Made by a program: the position numbers and the translations under genes. The notes beneath the pieces are model-generated. The model had not been told where the DNA came from. It did not search any database and saw nothing but the letters and a program-made list of their open reading frames with translations. Positions 42,322 through 51,157 of a stretch of 64,000 nucleotides of DNA are shown here, piece by piece (position 1 is the first letter of the stretch; every line of letters begins with the position of its first letter). The stretch is from Desulfurispirillum indicum S5 (GTDB taxonomy: Bacteria; Chrysiogenota; Chrysiogenetes; Chrysiogenales; Chrysiogenaceae). Location: the NCBI RefSeq assembly GCF_000177635.2, contig NC_014836.1, positions 2,712,001 through 2,776,000 on the forward strand. Reading direction: 5' to 3'.

Positions 42322-45234
42322 ATGAGGCGGCACTTCACGATCACCCAGCGTATCCTGCTGACCACCATGGGTGGGTTCCTTTTGGCTGGTACGGCTTTGG
42401 TGGTGTATATCTATATCACGCTTCCCGGCAGTATCGGCCAGCTCCTGATTGACGAGCAGCAGGCCAAGGCGCAGCGCATTGTCAGCCATATTGAAAACGA
42501 GCTGCAGATGCGTCAGCGGGCTCTGGAGAGGCTGGCGCCGCGCCTGCTGGATGGCGAGCTCCTGAAAAGCCCGCAGCAGATCACACAGGTACTGGAAAAC
42601 CTGGTGATGGACACGATGGAATTCAACGGTGGTATCGCCATCTTCAACGCCCAGGGCATCGGCGTGGGTGAGTATCCCCGCGCTTCCGGGCGCATTGGCC
42701 TGGATATTTCCGACCGGGAGCATATGCGCCTGGCCCGCTCCACAAAAAAACCTGTCATTACCCGCCCCCTGCTCAGCCGCAGCCTGGGGGTTCCTTCTTT
42801 TTTCATCAATGTGCCTCTTCTGTCGGCCACGGGCGAGGTGGTGGGGTTTGCCGTGGGGGTCACGATTCTGGGGACGGACAACTTCCTGATCAAGATTGGC
42901 GATGATCACCAGAGCCACTCCGGGAACTTTTTTATCCTCGACCCCGCAAACAAGCTGATCGTCACTTCCTCACTCTTCAACCTGGCCATGCGGCCGCTGC
43001 CGGAGCCGGGAGTTCACCCTGTGATGGATCGCGTCCTGGAGGGTGTGCCGGCGGGTTTTGCCCCCGGTCTGGATGGCAGCGACCGGCTTTTTGCCAGCGC
43101 CACCATCCCCCAGCTGGGGTGGGTGGTGATTCAAACGCTGCCCAAGGATCTTGTGCATTCACCGGTAAATCGTCTGGTGGTGCAGGTGCTGATCTTCTCT
43201 TTTTTGATTCTTATCGCGGCCTGGACGCTGCTGGCTGCTGTGGTAGCCCGTCTGTTGCTTCCCCTTGGGCTGGCGGCCAGCTCCATTGACGCCATGGTGG
43301 ATAATCGCGCTGCCTTCACCCCACTGCCCATAGCCGGAAATGACGAGATCGGGCAGCTGGTGCAGGCCTTCAATCGTCTGCTGCTGTCCCGCGACGAACA
43401 GCGGCAGCGCCTTTTTCTGGCGACTTCCGGTGTGGGGATCGGTATCTGGGATTATGATATGTCCGCAGGCACAATGACCTGGGATGAGCAGATGTTCGCT
43501 CTCTATGGCGCTACTCCCGGCGAAGAGGCAGATGCCCAGCGGATATGGGAATCCCGTGTGCACCCCGATGACCTGGAGTCTGTAAACCAGTTGCTGCACT
43601 CCGCGCTGCAGGGGGAGAGTTTCTTCAGCGCGGAATTCCGCATTGTACTGCCCGATGGGAATATCCGCTGGATAAAAGCCAACGCGGTGGTGCTGCGCGC
43701 TGATGGTGACGGGGGCGAGCCGCTGCGCGTGATCGGCACCAACTGGGACATCAGCGAGCAAAAGCGGGTGGAGCTGATGAAGAGCCAGTTCGTCTCCACG
43801 GTCAGCCATGAGCTGCGCACTCCTCTGACTTCCATCAATGGCTCCCTGGGGCTGATTGCCGGTGGTGCCGTGGGAGAACTGCCGTCCCAGGCCAGGCAGC
43901 TGGTGGATATCGCCTACAAGAACAGTCAGCGCCTGGGATACCTGATTAACGACCTGCTGGACATGGAGAAAATTGCCGCTGGCAAGATGCGCTTCGACAT
44001 GATCCTGCAGGAACTGATGCCCATTGTGGAGCAGGCTATGGAGGCCAATGAGGCCTATGGCAGGCAGTTCAATGTGACCTTTGCTCTGGTGGAGCGCGAC
44101 GATTCCATGCTGGTGCGAGTCGATGCCCAGCGTCTGATGCAGGTGCTTTCCAACCTGCTTTCCAACGCGGCCAAATTCTCCGCGTCCGCTGAACGGGTGG
44201 AAATCGCGGTCATGGCTCAGAATAATCAGGTGCGGGTGGAAGTGCGCGACCAGGGGCCGGGAATCTCCCCGGAGCTTCAGGCACGTCTCTTTACCAAGTT
44301 TACCCAGGCGGACTCCTCGGATACCCGCCAGAAGGGGGGGACCGGCCTGGGCCTGGCCATCGCCAAAGAGCTGGTGGAGCGCATGGGCGGCACCATTGGC
44401 GTCCACTCGGAAGTGGGCAGGGGTTCGGTGTTCTTCTTTGAACTTCCCGCCGTGCACCGCGACGAACTGTGCGGCCTGCCTCCTGTTCCTGCAGTGGCTG
44501 ACGGGCGGCCCCGCGTCCTGGTGGTGGAAGACGATCCCGACGTGGCCCACTTGCTGGCCACTCTGCTGCAGCACCATGGCTACCATGCCGACATCGCCAC
44601 GACGGGGGCGGCGGCGGTTGCCATGGTGGAACAGGTGCCCTATGATGCCATGACGCTGGATCTGCGCCTGCCCGACCGCAACGGTATTTCCATTATTCGT
44701 CAGCTGCGCACCCACTCCACCACCGCCCATATTCCCATTGTGGTGGTGGCGGGGAATATCGAGGAAGGGCAACTGGCTCTCAATGGTGGCTTCAACGCCA
44801 TCGACTGGCTGCAAAAACCCATTGATCAGCAGACGTTACTGGAGTGCATACACCGTGCCACGGGCGGCTCCGGCAATAAGCCACTGGTGCTGCATATTGA
44901 GGATGACGAGGATACCCGCCACATCATTTCCCTGCTGGGCCAGGAAGTGGCCACTTTCCATGCCGCCTCCACCAAGCAGCAGGCCCGGCAGAAGCTGGAG
45001 CAGAATACCTATGACGTGGTGATTCTGGATATCGGCCTGCCCGATGGGTCGGGCTGGGATCTGCTGCCACTGATCAAGCAGCAGAACAGGATTCCGCAGA
45101 TCATTGTGCTGTCCGGCCATGAACTGACTTCCGAACAGGCCTCCCAGGTGGATCAGGCTCTGCTGAAGGCCCCCACATCAGTCCAGGAACTGATTGCAAT
45201 GCTCAATACGGTCAAGCAAGGAGAGAGGGAATGA
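42322..45234 (+). CDS. Hybrid sensor histidine kinase (Cache-HAMP-PAS-HisKA-HATPase-REC-REC)
   Basis: 970 residues. A membrane helix (about 10-32), an extracytoplasmic Cache-like sensor (about 40-280) and a second helix (about 290-315) are followed by a HAMP-like segment. Next comes a PAS domain with the VHPDDLESVNQ motif (about 370-485). The kinase core has FVSTVSHELRTPLTSINGS (phospho-His), the N-box LSNLLSNAAKFS and GTGLGLAIAKELVERMGG. Two receiver domains follow, each with an intact Asp (MTLDLRLPD and VILDIGLPDGSG). A GGAGG ribosome site precedes the start. The next gene overlaps by four bases. The signal is unknown. Confidence 0.93.
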   Translation: MRRHFTITQRILLTTMGGFLLAGTALVVYIYITLPGSIGQLLIDEQQAKAQRIVSHIENELQMRQRALERLAPRLLDGELLKSPQQITQVLENLVMDTMEFNGGIAIFNAQGIGVGEYPRASGRIGLDISDREHMRLARSTKKPVITRPLLSRSLGVPSFFINVPLLSATGEVVGFAVGVTILGTDNFLIKIGDDHQSHSGNFFILDPANKLIVTSSLFNLAMRPLPEPGVHPVMDRVLEGVPAGFAPGLDGSDRLFASATIPQLGWVVIQTLPKDLVHSPVNRLVVQVLIFSFLILIAAWTLLAAVVARLLLPLGLAASSIDAMVDNRAAFTPLPIAGNDEIGQLVQAFNRLLLSRDEQRQRLFLATSGVGIGIWDYDMSAGTMTWDEQMFALYGATPGEEADAQRIWESRVHPDDLESVNQLLHSALQGESFFSAEFRIVLPDGNIRWIKANAVVLRADGDGGEPLRVIGTNWDISEQKRVELMKSQFVSTVSHELRTPLTSINGSLGLIAGGAVGELPSQARQLVDIAYKNSQRLGYLINDLLDMEKIAAGKMRFDMILQELMPIVEQAMEANEAYGRQFNVTFALVERDDSMLVRVDAQRLMQVLSNLLSNAAKFSASAERVEIAVMAQNNQVRVEVRDQGPGISPELQARLFTKFTQADSSDTRQKGGTGLGLAIAKELVERMGGTIGVHSEVGRGSVFFFELPAVHRDELCGLPPVPAVADGRPRVLVVEDDPDVAHLLATLLQHHGYHADIATTGAAAVAMVEQVPYDAMTLDLRLPDRNGISIIRQLRTHSTTAHIPIVVVAGNIEEGQLALNGGFNAIDWLQKPIDQQTLLECIHRATGGSGNKPLVLHIEDDEDTRHIISLLGQEVATFHAASTKQQARQKLEQNTYDVVILDIGLPDGSGWDLLPLIKQQNRIPQIIVLSGHELTSEQASQVDQALLKAPTSVQELIAMLNTVKQGERE

Positions 45235-45617
45235 CACTTGAACGCATCCTGTACGCAGAAGACGAACCGGATATTCAGGCAGTTGCCAGGGTGGCTCTGG
45301 AAATGGTGGGCGGCTTCACCGTGCGCATCTGCTCTTCGGGGCAGGAAGCTCTGGAAACAGCTCCCGGCTTTGCGCCCCAGTTGATACTGCTGGACGTGAT
45401 GATGCCTGGCATGGATGGCCCCACCACACTGCAGAATCTGCGGAGAATACCTGCCTTTACCACGACACCCGTGATCTTTATGACCGCCAAGGTGCAGCCT
45501 GCTGAGGTAGCACACTACACCTCCCTGGGTGCCATTGGCGTCATTCCCAAACCCTTTGACCCCATGGCCCTCGCGGGCCAGATACGCGCGCTGTGGCAGG
45601 AGGTGACCAATGGCTAG
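45231..45617 (+). CDS. Single-domain response regulator
   Basis: 128 residues, a stand-alone receiver of the CheY kind: acidic pair in LYAEDEPD, phospho-acceptor Asp in LILLDVMMPGMDG, Thr in VIFMTAKV and Lys in GVIPKPFDPM. No output domain. It overlaps the histidine kinase by four bases and the next gene by eight, so the proteins are made together. Probably the shuttle between the hybrid kinase and the Hpt domains of the two downstream proteins. Confidence 0.93.
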   Translation: MTLERILYAEDEPDIQAVARVALEMVGGFTVRICSSGQEALETAPGFAPQLILLDVMMPGMDGPTTLQNLRRIPAFTTTPVIFMTAKVQPAEVAHYTSLGAIGVIPKPFDPMALAGQIRALWQEVTNG

Positions 45618-47265
45618 TCAGGAAGAGATTGCCGCCAGGCTCAGGGAGCTGCAGGATCAGTATATAAGCCGCCTGAGCAATGAACTGGAAACGCTCAGTG
45701 AGCTGGTGGAAAATATCCTCTCCCATGACATGGCACCCACCCTGCAGCTGCTTCATCAGAAACTGCACAAGCTGGCCGGATCAGCGGGAACCTTCGGATT
45801 CTCCACCCTGGGCCAGCAGGTGCGCAAGCTGGAAATCCAGACCCAACTCTGGCTGGCAAATCTGCCTGCCGAGCTGCCTGCGGACTGGAATGACTTTGCC
45901 GCGCAGGTGGTCAATCTGCGTCAGTGTCTTTCCAGCAAACTCCCCGACCCCGCAGAGGATACCACTCAGTTTCAGCCTATGCAGGAAGCTGCCATGGAGG
46001 TGCCCCGCCACCACGAAGCCTCCATCTACATCGTGGACAGTAACCAGGAGCGCGCAGAGGAGCTGGCCTTTACCCTGCGCCACTTCGGCTACAGCACCTC
46101 CCGCTTTACCAGCATCACCCAGGGTGGCCTGGCCCTGCGTCAGAAACGCCCACAGGTGGTGATCATCGAAGTTGAGGCCCTGGAAAAAGAGGGAACCGGC
46201 TCCCTGATGGCCTTTGCCAATACCCCCATGGTCTTCACCGCCGCGCGGGACGATTTTGACACGCGCATTCAGGTGGCACGGGTGGGTGGCCAGGGATTCT
46301 TCCTCCATCCCGTGGATATTCCCAAATTGGTGGATCGTCTCTACCAGCTGCTGCGCACCCGCAACGACAAGCCCTACCGGGTGCTGATTGTGGACGACGA
46401 CCTGGAGCTGGCCGAGCACTTCAAACTGACCCTGCAGGGGGCGGGCATGGAGGTGTACCTGCTGGAGGAGCCCTCCCACATTCTGACCACGGTGCAGCAG
46501 CAGCGGCCCGAGATTATCCTGATGGATCTGAATATGCCCGGCTACAGCGGCATGGAACTGGCCCGCCTGCTGCGCCTGCAGGACGACTGGCTCCACACGC
46601 CTATCGTGTATGTCTCCGCCGAAACCGATCTGAAAAAGCAGATGAACGCCGTGGGCTTTGCCGGGGACGACTTCCTGGTCAAACCCCTCTCCAACGAGCA
46701 GCTGGTGGCTGCCGTTACCGTGCGCGTGGCACGGGCGCGCATGCTCAGCGAACTGATGGCCCGCGACAGCCTGACAGGCCTCTTTAACCACTCCCGCATC
46801 AAGGAGCAGCTGGTGATTGAGCTGGCCCGCGCCAAGCGCAGTGGCAAACCCCTGAGCGTAGCCATGCTGGATATGGACAAATTCAAAACCGTCAACGACA
46901 CCTATGGCCATGGCGTGGGTGACCGGGTCATCAAAACCCTGGCACACCTGCTGCAGCAGCGGGCGCGCCAGTCAGACACCGTGGGACGCTATGGTGGCGA
47001 GGAGTTTGCCGCCATCCTGCCCGACTGCGACCGGGATGCCGCCTGGAAGATTGTGGACGATATCCGCCAGCGCTTCGGCCAGGTTTCCTTTGTTTCAGGC
47101 GGTCGCGAATTTCACGTCACCCTCAGCGCCGGAATTGCCGCTTCCAGCCATTACGATGACAGCGAAACCCTGCTGGTGGCCGCAGACGAAGCCCTCTACC
47201 ACGCCAAGCACACCGGGCGCAACCGGGTCTGCATGGCCCCGGTGGAAAGCACGGAGGCTCCCTGA
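45610..47265 (+). CDS. Hpt - pseudo-receiver - receiver - GGDEF diguanylate cyclase
   Basis: 551 residues. Residues about 1-115 form an Hpt domain with LHKLAGSAGTFGF (phospho-His). Residues about 135-250 are a receiver-like domain in which the phospho-Asp is Glu (VVIIEVEALE) and the conserved Lys is His. Residues about 257-375 are a normal receiver (IILMDLNMPGYSG). The C-terminal GGDEF domain has DSLTGLFNH, DMDKFKTVND and the active GRYGGEEF, with an RxxD inhibitory site five residues before it (RQSD). It makes c-di-GMP from GTP, controlled by the phosphorelay. It overlaps both neighbours. Confidence 0.93.
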   Translation: MASQEEIAARLRELQDQYISRLSNELETLSELVENILSHDMAPTLQLLHQKLHKLAGSAGTFGFSTLGQQVRKLEIQTQLWLANLPAELPADWNDFAAQVVNLRQCLSSKLPDPAEDTTQFQPMQEAAMEVPRHHEASIYIVDSNQERAEELAFTLRHFGYSTSRFTSITQGGLALRQKRPQVVIIEVEALEKEGTGSLMAFANTPMVFTAARDDFDTRIQVARVGGQGFFLHPVDIPKLVDRLYQLLRTRNDKPYRVLIVDDDLELAEHFKLTLQGAGMEVYLLEEPSHILTTVQQQRPEIILMDLNMPGYSGMELARLLRLQDDWLHTPIVYVSAETDLKKQMNAVGFAGDDFLVKPLSNEQLVAAVTVRVARARMLSELMARDSLTGLFNHSRIKEQLVIELARAKRSGKPLSVAMLDMDKFKTVNDTYGHGVGDRVIKTLAHLLQQRARQSDTVGRYGGEEFAAILPDCDRDAAWKIVDDIRQRFGQVSFVSGGREFHVTLSAGIAASSHYDDSETLLVAADEALYHAKHTGRNRVCMAPVESTEAP

Positions 47266-48044
47266 TGGAGGGAATGGAGCAATTCCAGGCCATGCTCAGA
47301 CAACTGAAACAGGCTTTTCTGGAAGAAGTTCCCGAGAGGCTGGTTCGCATGGAGAACCTGCTGCTGGATATGGAGAAAGCCCCCCACGACACCCGGCTGC
47401 ACGAAGAGCTCTTTCGTCACGTTCACAGCCTCAAAGGGTCCGGCGGCACCCACGGCATAACTCCCATGAGCACCGCCTGCCATCAATGGGAGAGTTTTCT
47501 GCAGGAAAGCACGAAAACAGACAGCGAAACCTTTACCGATGTTGGTCTGAAATACCTGGACATCCTGTCGTGCATCGTCCGGTGCGCCCGCCAGGAAAAA
47601 CCCGACTACAGCCAGTGCGAACAGCAGCTGGAAGCCCTGCACGCGCGCAACCTGGGCCAGCGACGCTCCATCCTGATTGCCGAATCGTCACGCCTGATGT
47701 GCAGCCAGTTCCACAAAATCCTGGCACCCCTGAACCTGCAGATAACCACCGTGGACAGCGGCGTTGCGGCCCTGGAAAGACTTGCCCACAGCGCTTTTCA
47801 CCTGGCCATCCTGGGAGGCGAACTGCGGGAGCTGAACGCCCACGCCGTCATCGCAGCCCTGCGCCTGAGCGCCAGCCGCAACAGCCAGATTCCCGTCATC
47901 CTCGTAACCAGCAGCGAAAAACACGTGCCACCCGCCATCCGGATTGACCACATCCTGAAACGGGACCAGCATCTGCCGGAAAACCTGGCAAAACTGGTGC
48001 CGACGGTACTTGGGGAAAGCGGCGAAAGTCTGCCCAAGGGATAG
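47265..48044 (+). CDS. Hpt domain fused to a pseudo-receiver
   Basis: 259 residues. The Hpt domain (about 10-115) has FRHVHSLKGSGGTHG with the phospho-His. The receiver-like part (about 130-250) keeps the Thr (VILVTSSE) and Lys (ILKRDQ) but the phospho-acceptor position is Gly (LAILGGELREL), so it cannot be phosphorylated there. Its start overlaps the stop of the cyclase gene by one base (TGATG). Fourth and last gene of the phosphorelay operon. A role as phosphate store or decoy is inference. Confidence 0.85.
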   Translation: MEGMEQFQAMLRQLKQAFLEEVPERLVRMENLLLDMEKAPHDTRLHEELFRHVHSLKGSGGTHGITPMSTACHQWESFLQESTKTDSETFTDVGLKYLDILSCIVRCARQEKPDYSQCEQQLEALHARNLGQRRSILIAESSRLMCSQFHKILAPLNLQITTVDSGVAALERLAHSAFHLAILGGELRELNAHAVIAALRLSASRNSQIPVILVTSSEKHVPPAIRIDHILKRDQHLPENLAKLVPTVLGESGESLPKG

Positions 48045-48221
48045 AGAGCGGCCAGAAACAGGAAGAACACTCTCCCGCAGGGCCGCAGAGAAGCGGCAAA
48101 GGGAAACTCCTCACCGCAAATGAAAGCGAATAAACACAAATGGGATCACTCAAGCAGAACAGCCATTTTCTCGCAGAGCCGCAAAGAACGCAGGGAAAGA
48201 GAATGCCGAAGAGCAGGTCAA

Positions 48222-48335
48222 ATGCATGAAAATCAGCTGGGCGATATAATTATTTCCACCGCAATCGACTTACACCAAGGCCTGGGCCTGGACTACTGGA
48301 AAGCGTTTACGAAACTATTCTTTCGCGCTTGCTCG
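48222..48335 (+). pseudogene. Remnant of a GxxExxY-family gene
   Basis: A short frame reading MHENQLGDIIISTAIDLHQG (then LGLDYW) matches the N-terminus of GxxExxY proteins, small PD-(D/E)XK-like proteins whose genes often sit among CGCAGAG-type repeats. After about 35 residues the match is lost, and the repeated words CCGCAGAG and CGCAAAGAACGCAG lie just upstream (48075-48205). The frame then runs into the end of the Rpn unit. The gap 48045-48387 holds nothing else. Confidence 0.55.
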
Positions 48336-48387
48336 CGGAAAGGCTATTCCCCGAGCCCCGAGTCCCAACCCCCAGCAGCAAGGGGCT

Positions 48388-49371
48388 TCAGCGTATCTCC
48401 ACCACTTCGTGGGCTGAGCCTGCATCAAGTACGTTTATGGCATAACGGGAGAGTTCTTCTTCGGTTGCGTGGGTGATGCGATCATGTACTTCTGGCGGCA
48501 CGGAACCAAATCGGCGCTCTATCAGAGCGTACAGGAGTTCGGATCTTCCTTTGAGTATCCCTCTGGCTTCTCCTCTGGCTTCTCCTCTGGCCTCCCATTC
48601 TTTCGTGATTGTGGTCATGACAACCTCCTTGTGCTCATGTACTTTGTCCAGTGAGCGTTGTATCGTTTGTTCATCCAAGTCGTTGTTCACATTTATGGCG
48701 TAGGTCAAAAACTGGTAAATCAATTCCAGGGTTGTAGGCTTGTCATAGGCGGCTTTGTCAATGAGCACCATAATGGTGGGCAAGACTTCCATGAGGCTTT
48801 GCTTGCGTCCATGGTGCAGGATCATCAAAAACGCGCTTGTATCGGGCCGATATACCTGCCTTTGCTGATCCATCCGGGATACATCCCACAGTACATAATC
48901 GAAGACCGGGGTGTAGGGAGCCATGGACTCGGGATCATTCACATCCAGCAGATCCACAATCTCTTTGCGGCGCCACTGCCCCTCGCCATGATACAGCACC
49001 AGGGGTATGATGGGCGGCAGTCTCGTTGCCTGGGGATTCTCCCGGAGGTACTTTTGCCACTGGGCGCTCATGTACTTGAGCAGTTGCAGGCTGCACCAGT
49101 CGTCGGAATAACTTTTGTGCTCAAGCAGCATGTAGATATAGGCCTGCTTGTCGCTGTTTTTGAAATTTGCCAGAAATACCCGGTCGCTATAGGTTTTTCT
49201 CAGATCATCACTGACGTATGTGGTCTCCAGCCGCTGCAGGGTGGAAAAATCCAACGCTTCAGCAATGTGTGCTGGCATCTCGTGTTGCAGTAGATCCAGC
49301 GCCACATTCTCGTGCTCCAGTATTGCCTGTACAAAGGTATCGTGTGGATTGTTGATTTTTTCGTCACCCAT
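48388..49371 (-). CDS. Rpn-family recombination-promoting nuclease/putative transposase, intact copy
   Basis: 327 residues. N-terminal PD-(D/E)XK nuclease domain: HDTFVQAILEHENVALDLL, the Asp in TYSDRVFLANF and the Glu-x-Lys in YMLLEHKSYSDDW, followed by MSAQWQKYLRENP and PIIPLVLYHGEGQW. The C-terminal part (about 270-327) has the RRFGSVPPEVHDRI pattern seen in DUF4351-type tails. Between them is a 12-base tandem repeat encoding EARG units, whose number differs from the broken copy at 39665-40791. It is an isolated gene flanked by CGCTGAG-type repeats, consistent with a mobile unit. Confidence 0.88.
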   Translation of the reverse strand: MGDEKINNPHDTFVQAILEHENVALDLLQHEMPAHIAEALDFSTLQRLETTYVSDDLRKTYSDRVFLANFKNSDKQAYIYMLLEHKSYSDDWCSLQLLKYMSAQWQKYLRENPQATRLPPIIPLVLYHGEGQWRRKEIVDLLDVNDPESMAPYTPVFDYVLWDVSRMDQQRQVYRPDTSAFLMILHHGRKQSLMEVLPTIMVLIDKAAYDKPTTLELIYQFLTYAINVNNDLDEQTIQRSLDKVHEHKEVVMTTITKEWEARGEARGEARGILKGRSELLYALIERRFGSVPPEVHDRITHATEEELSRYAINVLDAGSAHEVVEIR

Positions 49372-49602
49372 GGTGCGAGTATAGGTTCAGGGGATTTTGA
49401 AGGCAAGTCTTTCTGTCACTCGCGGAACCGCTGAGGGCGCTGAGAAAAAACAGAGGCTTTCTCAGCCTTTCCCTTGCGTCTTGAGTGAGCGCAGCGATCG
49501 GGCCACAAAACATGTCCTTTTTCCTTGACTGCCGCTCCTGGTACCTTTAAGAGCTTTGTGTAAGGGTGTATGATTTGAGCGATAACCGTAAGGAGAAAGA
49601 GT

Positions 49603-51057
49603 ATGGAAGACCTGCGCGTTCTTTTTGTCTCCAGCGAAGTTGAGCCCTTTGTCAAATCCGGCGGTCTGGCCGATGTCAGCTCTGCCCTGCCCCGCGCCCT
49701 GAAAAAGCGGGGTGTGGATATACGTATCATTCTTCCCCTCTACGGAAAAATCGACCGTCAGCGCTATAATATTCAGCCCTGCCTGCCTTCACTGTGCGTG
49801 CACATGGGCGACCGTGAGGAGTGGTTTGCCCTGCACCACACCAAACGCGATGGTGTGGATATCTACTTTGTGGAGTGCGAGAAGTACTTTGGCCGCGCGG
49901 AGCTCTACCACACCCGCGAAGGGGAGTATCAGGACAATCCCCGGCGCTTTGCCTTTTTCAGCCGCGCCGCGCTGCAGGTGGCCCATGATCTGTGCTTTTC
50001 GCCCGGGATTATTCACTGCAACGACTGGCAGACCAGTCTGATTCCCGCCTTTCTCAAACTGGACCACGATCCCTTTTTCCAGCATACCAAAACCCTGCTG
50101 ACCATCCACAATATAGGCTATCAGGGCATCTTTACACCAGATGTACTGACCTACGCCCGCATCAACCGTCAGCATTTTCACGCCGGAACCTTTGAGTCCT
50201 TCGGCGCCATGAACTTCCTCAAGGGCGGTATCGTCTTCGCCGACGCCGTCACCACTGTCAGCCCCACGTACCGTCACGAAATCTGCGGACCCATTGGCTC
50301 CGGGGGCCTGCACGACGTGCTGCGCGCCAAGGGGGACAATCTGGTGGGCATCCTCAACGGCGTGGACTACAGCGCCTGGTGCCCCGCCACCGATCCTCAT
50401 ATTCCCAAGCGCTACAACGTGCGCAGCCTGCACTTCAAACGGGACAACAAAGCCGCTCTGCAGGAGCGCATGGGCCTGGAAAAGCGCCATGACCTGCCGC
50501 TGTTTGGTTTCGTGGGCCGCTTTGCCCATCAGAAGGGGCTGGATCTGCTGCAGGGGGCCATCGAAGCCGCCGTAGTCAACATGCATTGCCAGATGGTCGT
50601 GGTTGGCAGTGGGGAGCAGGAGTATGAACGATTCTTCGGCGAACTGCCCCAACACTATCCCGGCCGCATCGGCTCCTACATAGGCTACAGCGAAGAGCTG
50701 GCTCACCTGGTGGAAGCCGGGGCCGACTTCTTCCTCATGCCCTCACGTTACGAGCCCTGCGGACTGAATCAGATGTACAGCCTGGCCTATGGCACCCTGC
50801 CCGTGGTGCGCGCCACTGGCGGACTGGAAGACACGGTGGAAAATTACGATGAACTCACCGGCAAAGGCACCGGCTTCAAGTTCCACGACATGACCATCAG
50901 CGCCCTCTACAACACCATTGGCTGGGCCATCAGCACCTGGTACGACCGCCCCCAGCACATTGAAGCCATGCGCCAGCGCGCCATGAAACGGGACTTCAGC
51001 TGGGACAAACCGGCGCGCCAGTACCGGGAGCTGTACGGGAAGCTGGCGGGGGAGTGA
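49603..51057 (+). CDS. glgA: Glycogen synthase (ADP-glucose type)
   Basis: 484 residues, normal for bacterial GlgA. GT5 family: N-terminal VEPFVKSGGLADVSSALP (the ADP-glucose-binding KxGGL), HCNDWQTSLIPA, LTIHNIGYQGIF, the second-domain FVGRFAHQKGLDLL and the C-terminal MPSRYEPCGLNQMYSLAYG. It extends alpha-1,4-glucan chains in the cytosol. AAGGAGAAAG precedes the ATG. No other glycogen gene is in the window. A Fic-protein gene follows after about 100 bases. Confidence 0.97.
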   Translation: MEDLRVLFVSSEVEPFVKSGGLADVSSALPRALKKRGVDIRIILPLYGKIDRQRYNIQPCLPSLCVHMGDREEWFALHHTKRDGVDIYFVECEKYFGRAELYHTREGEYQDNPRRFAFFSRAALQVAHDLCFSPGIIHCNDWQTSLIPAFLKLDHDPFFQHTKTLLTIHNIGYQGIFTPDVLTYARINRQHFHAGTFESFGAMNFLKGGIVFADAVTTVSPTYRHEICGPIGSGGLHDVLRAKGDNLVGILNGVDYSAWCPATDPHIPKRYNVRSLHFKRDNKAALQERMGLEKRHDLPLFGFVGRFAHQKGLDLLQGAIEAAVVNMHCQMVVVGSGEQEYERFFGELPQHYPGRIGSYIGYSEELAHLVEAGADFFLMPSRYEPCGLNQMYSLAYGTLPVVRATGGLEDTVENYDELTGKGTGFKFHDMTISALYNTIGWAISTWYDRPQHIEAMRQRAMKRDFSWDKPARQYRELYGKLAGE

Positions 51058-51157
51058 GGGAAGCTGTGGCAGAATACACCGGCGCATCTGGAAAATCCGC
51101 GCGACTTTGCTTGAATACATCACATAGCGCCTGATGTGTGGGCGGAGTCAATACGTT

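Noticed and set aside
43159-44814. A 551-residue minus frame opposite the hybrid kinase
   Set aside because: His/Gly-rich antisense translation, no recognisable domain, inside a clear kinase gene.
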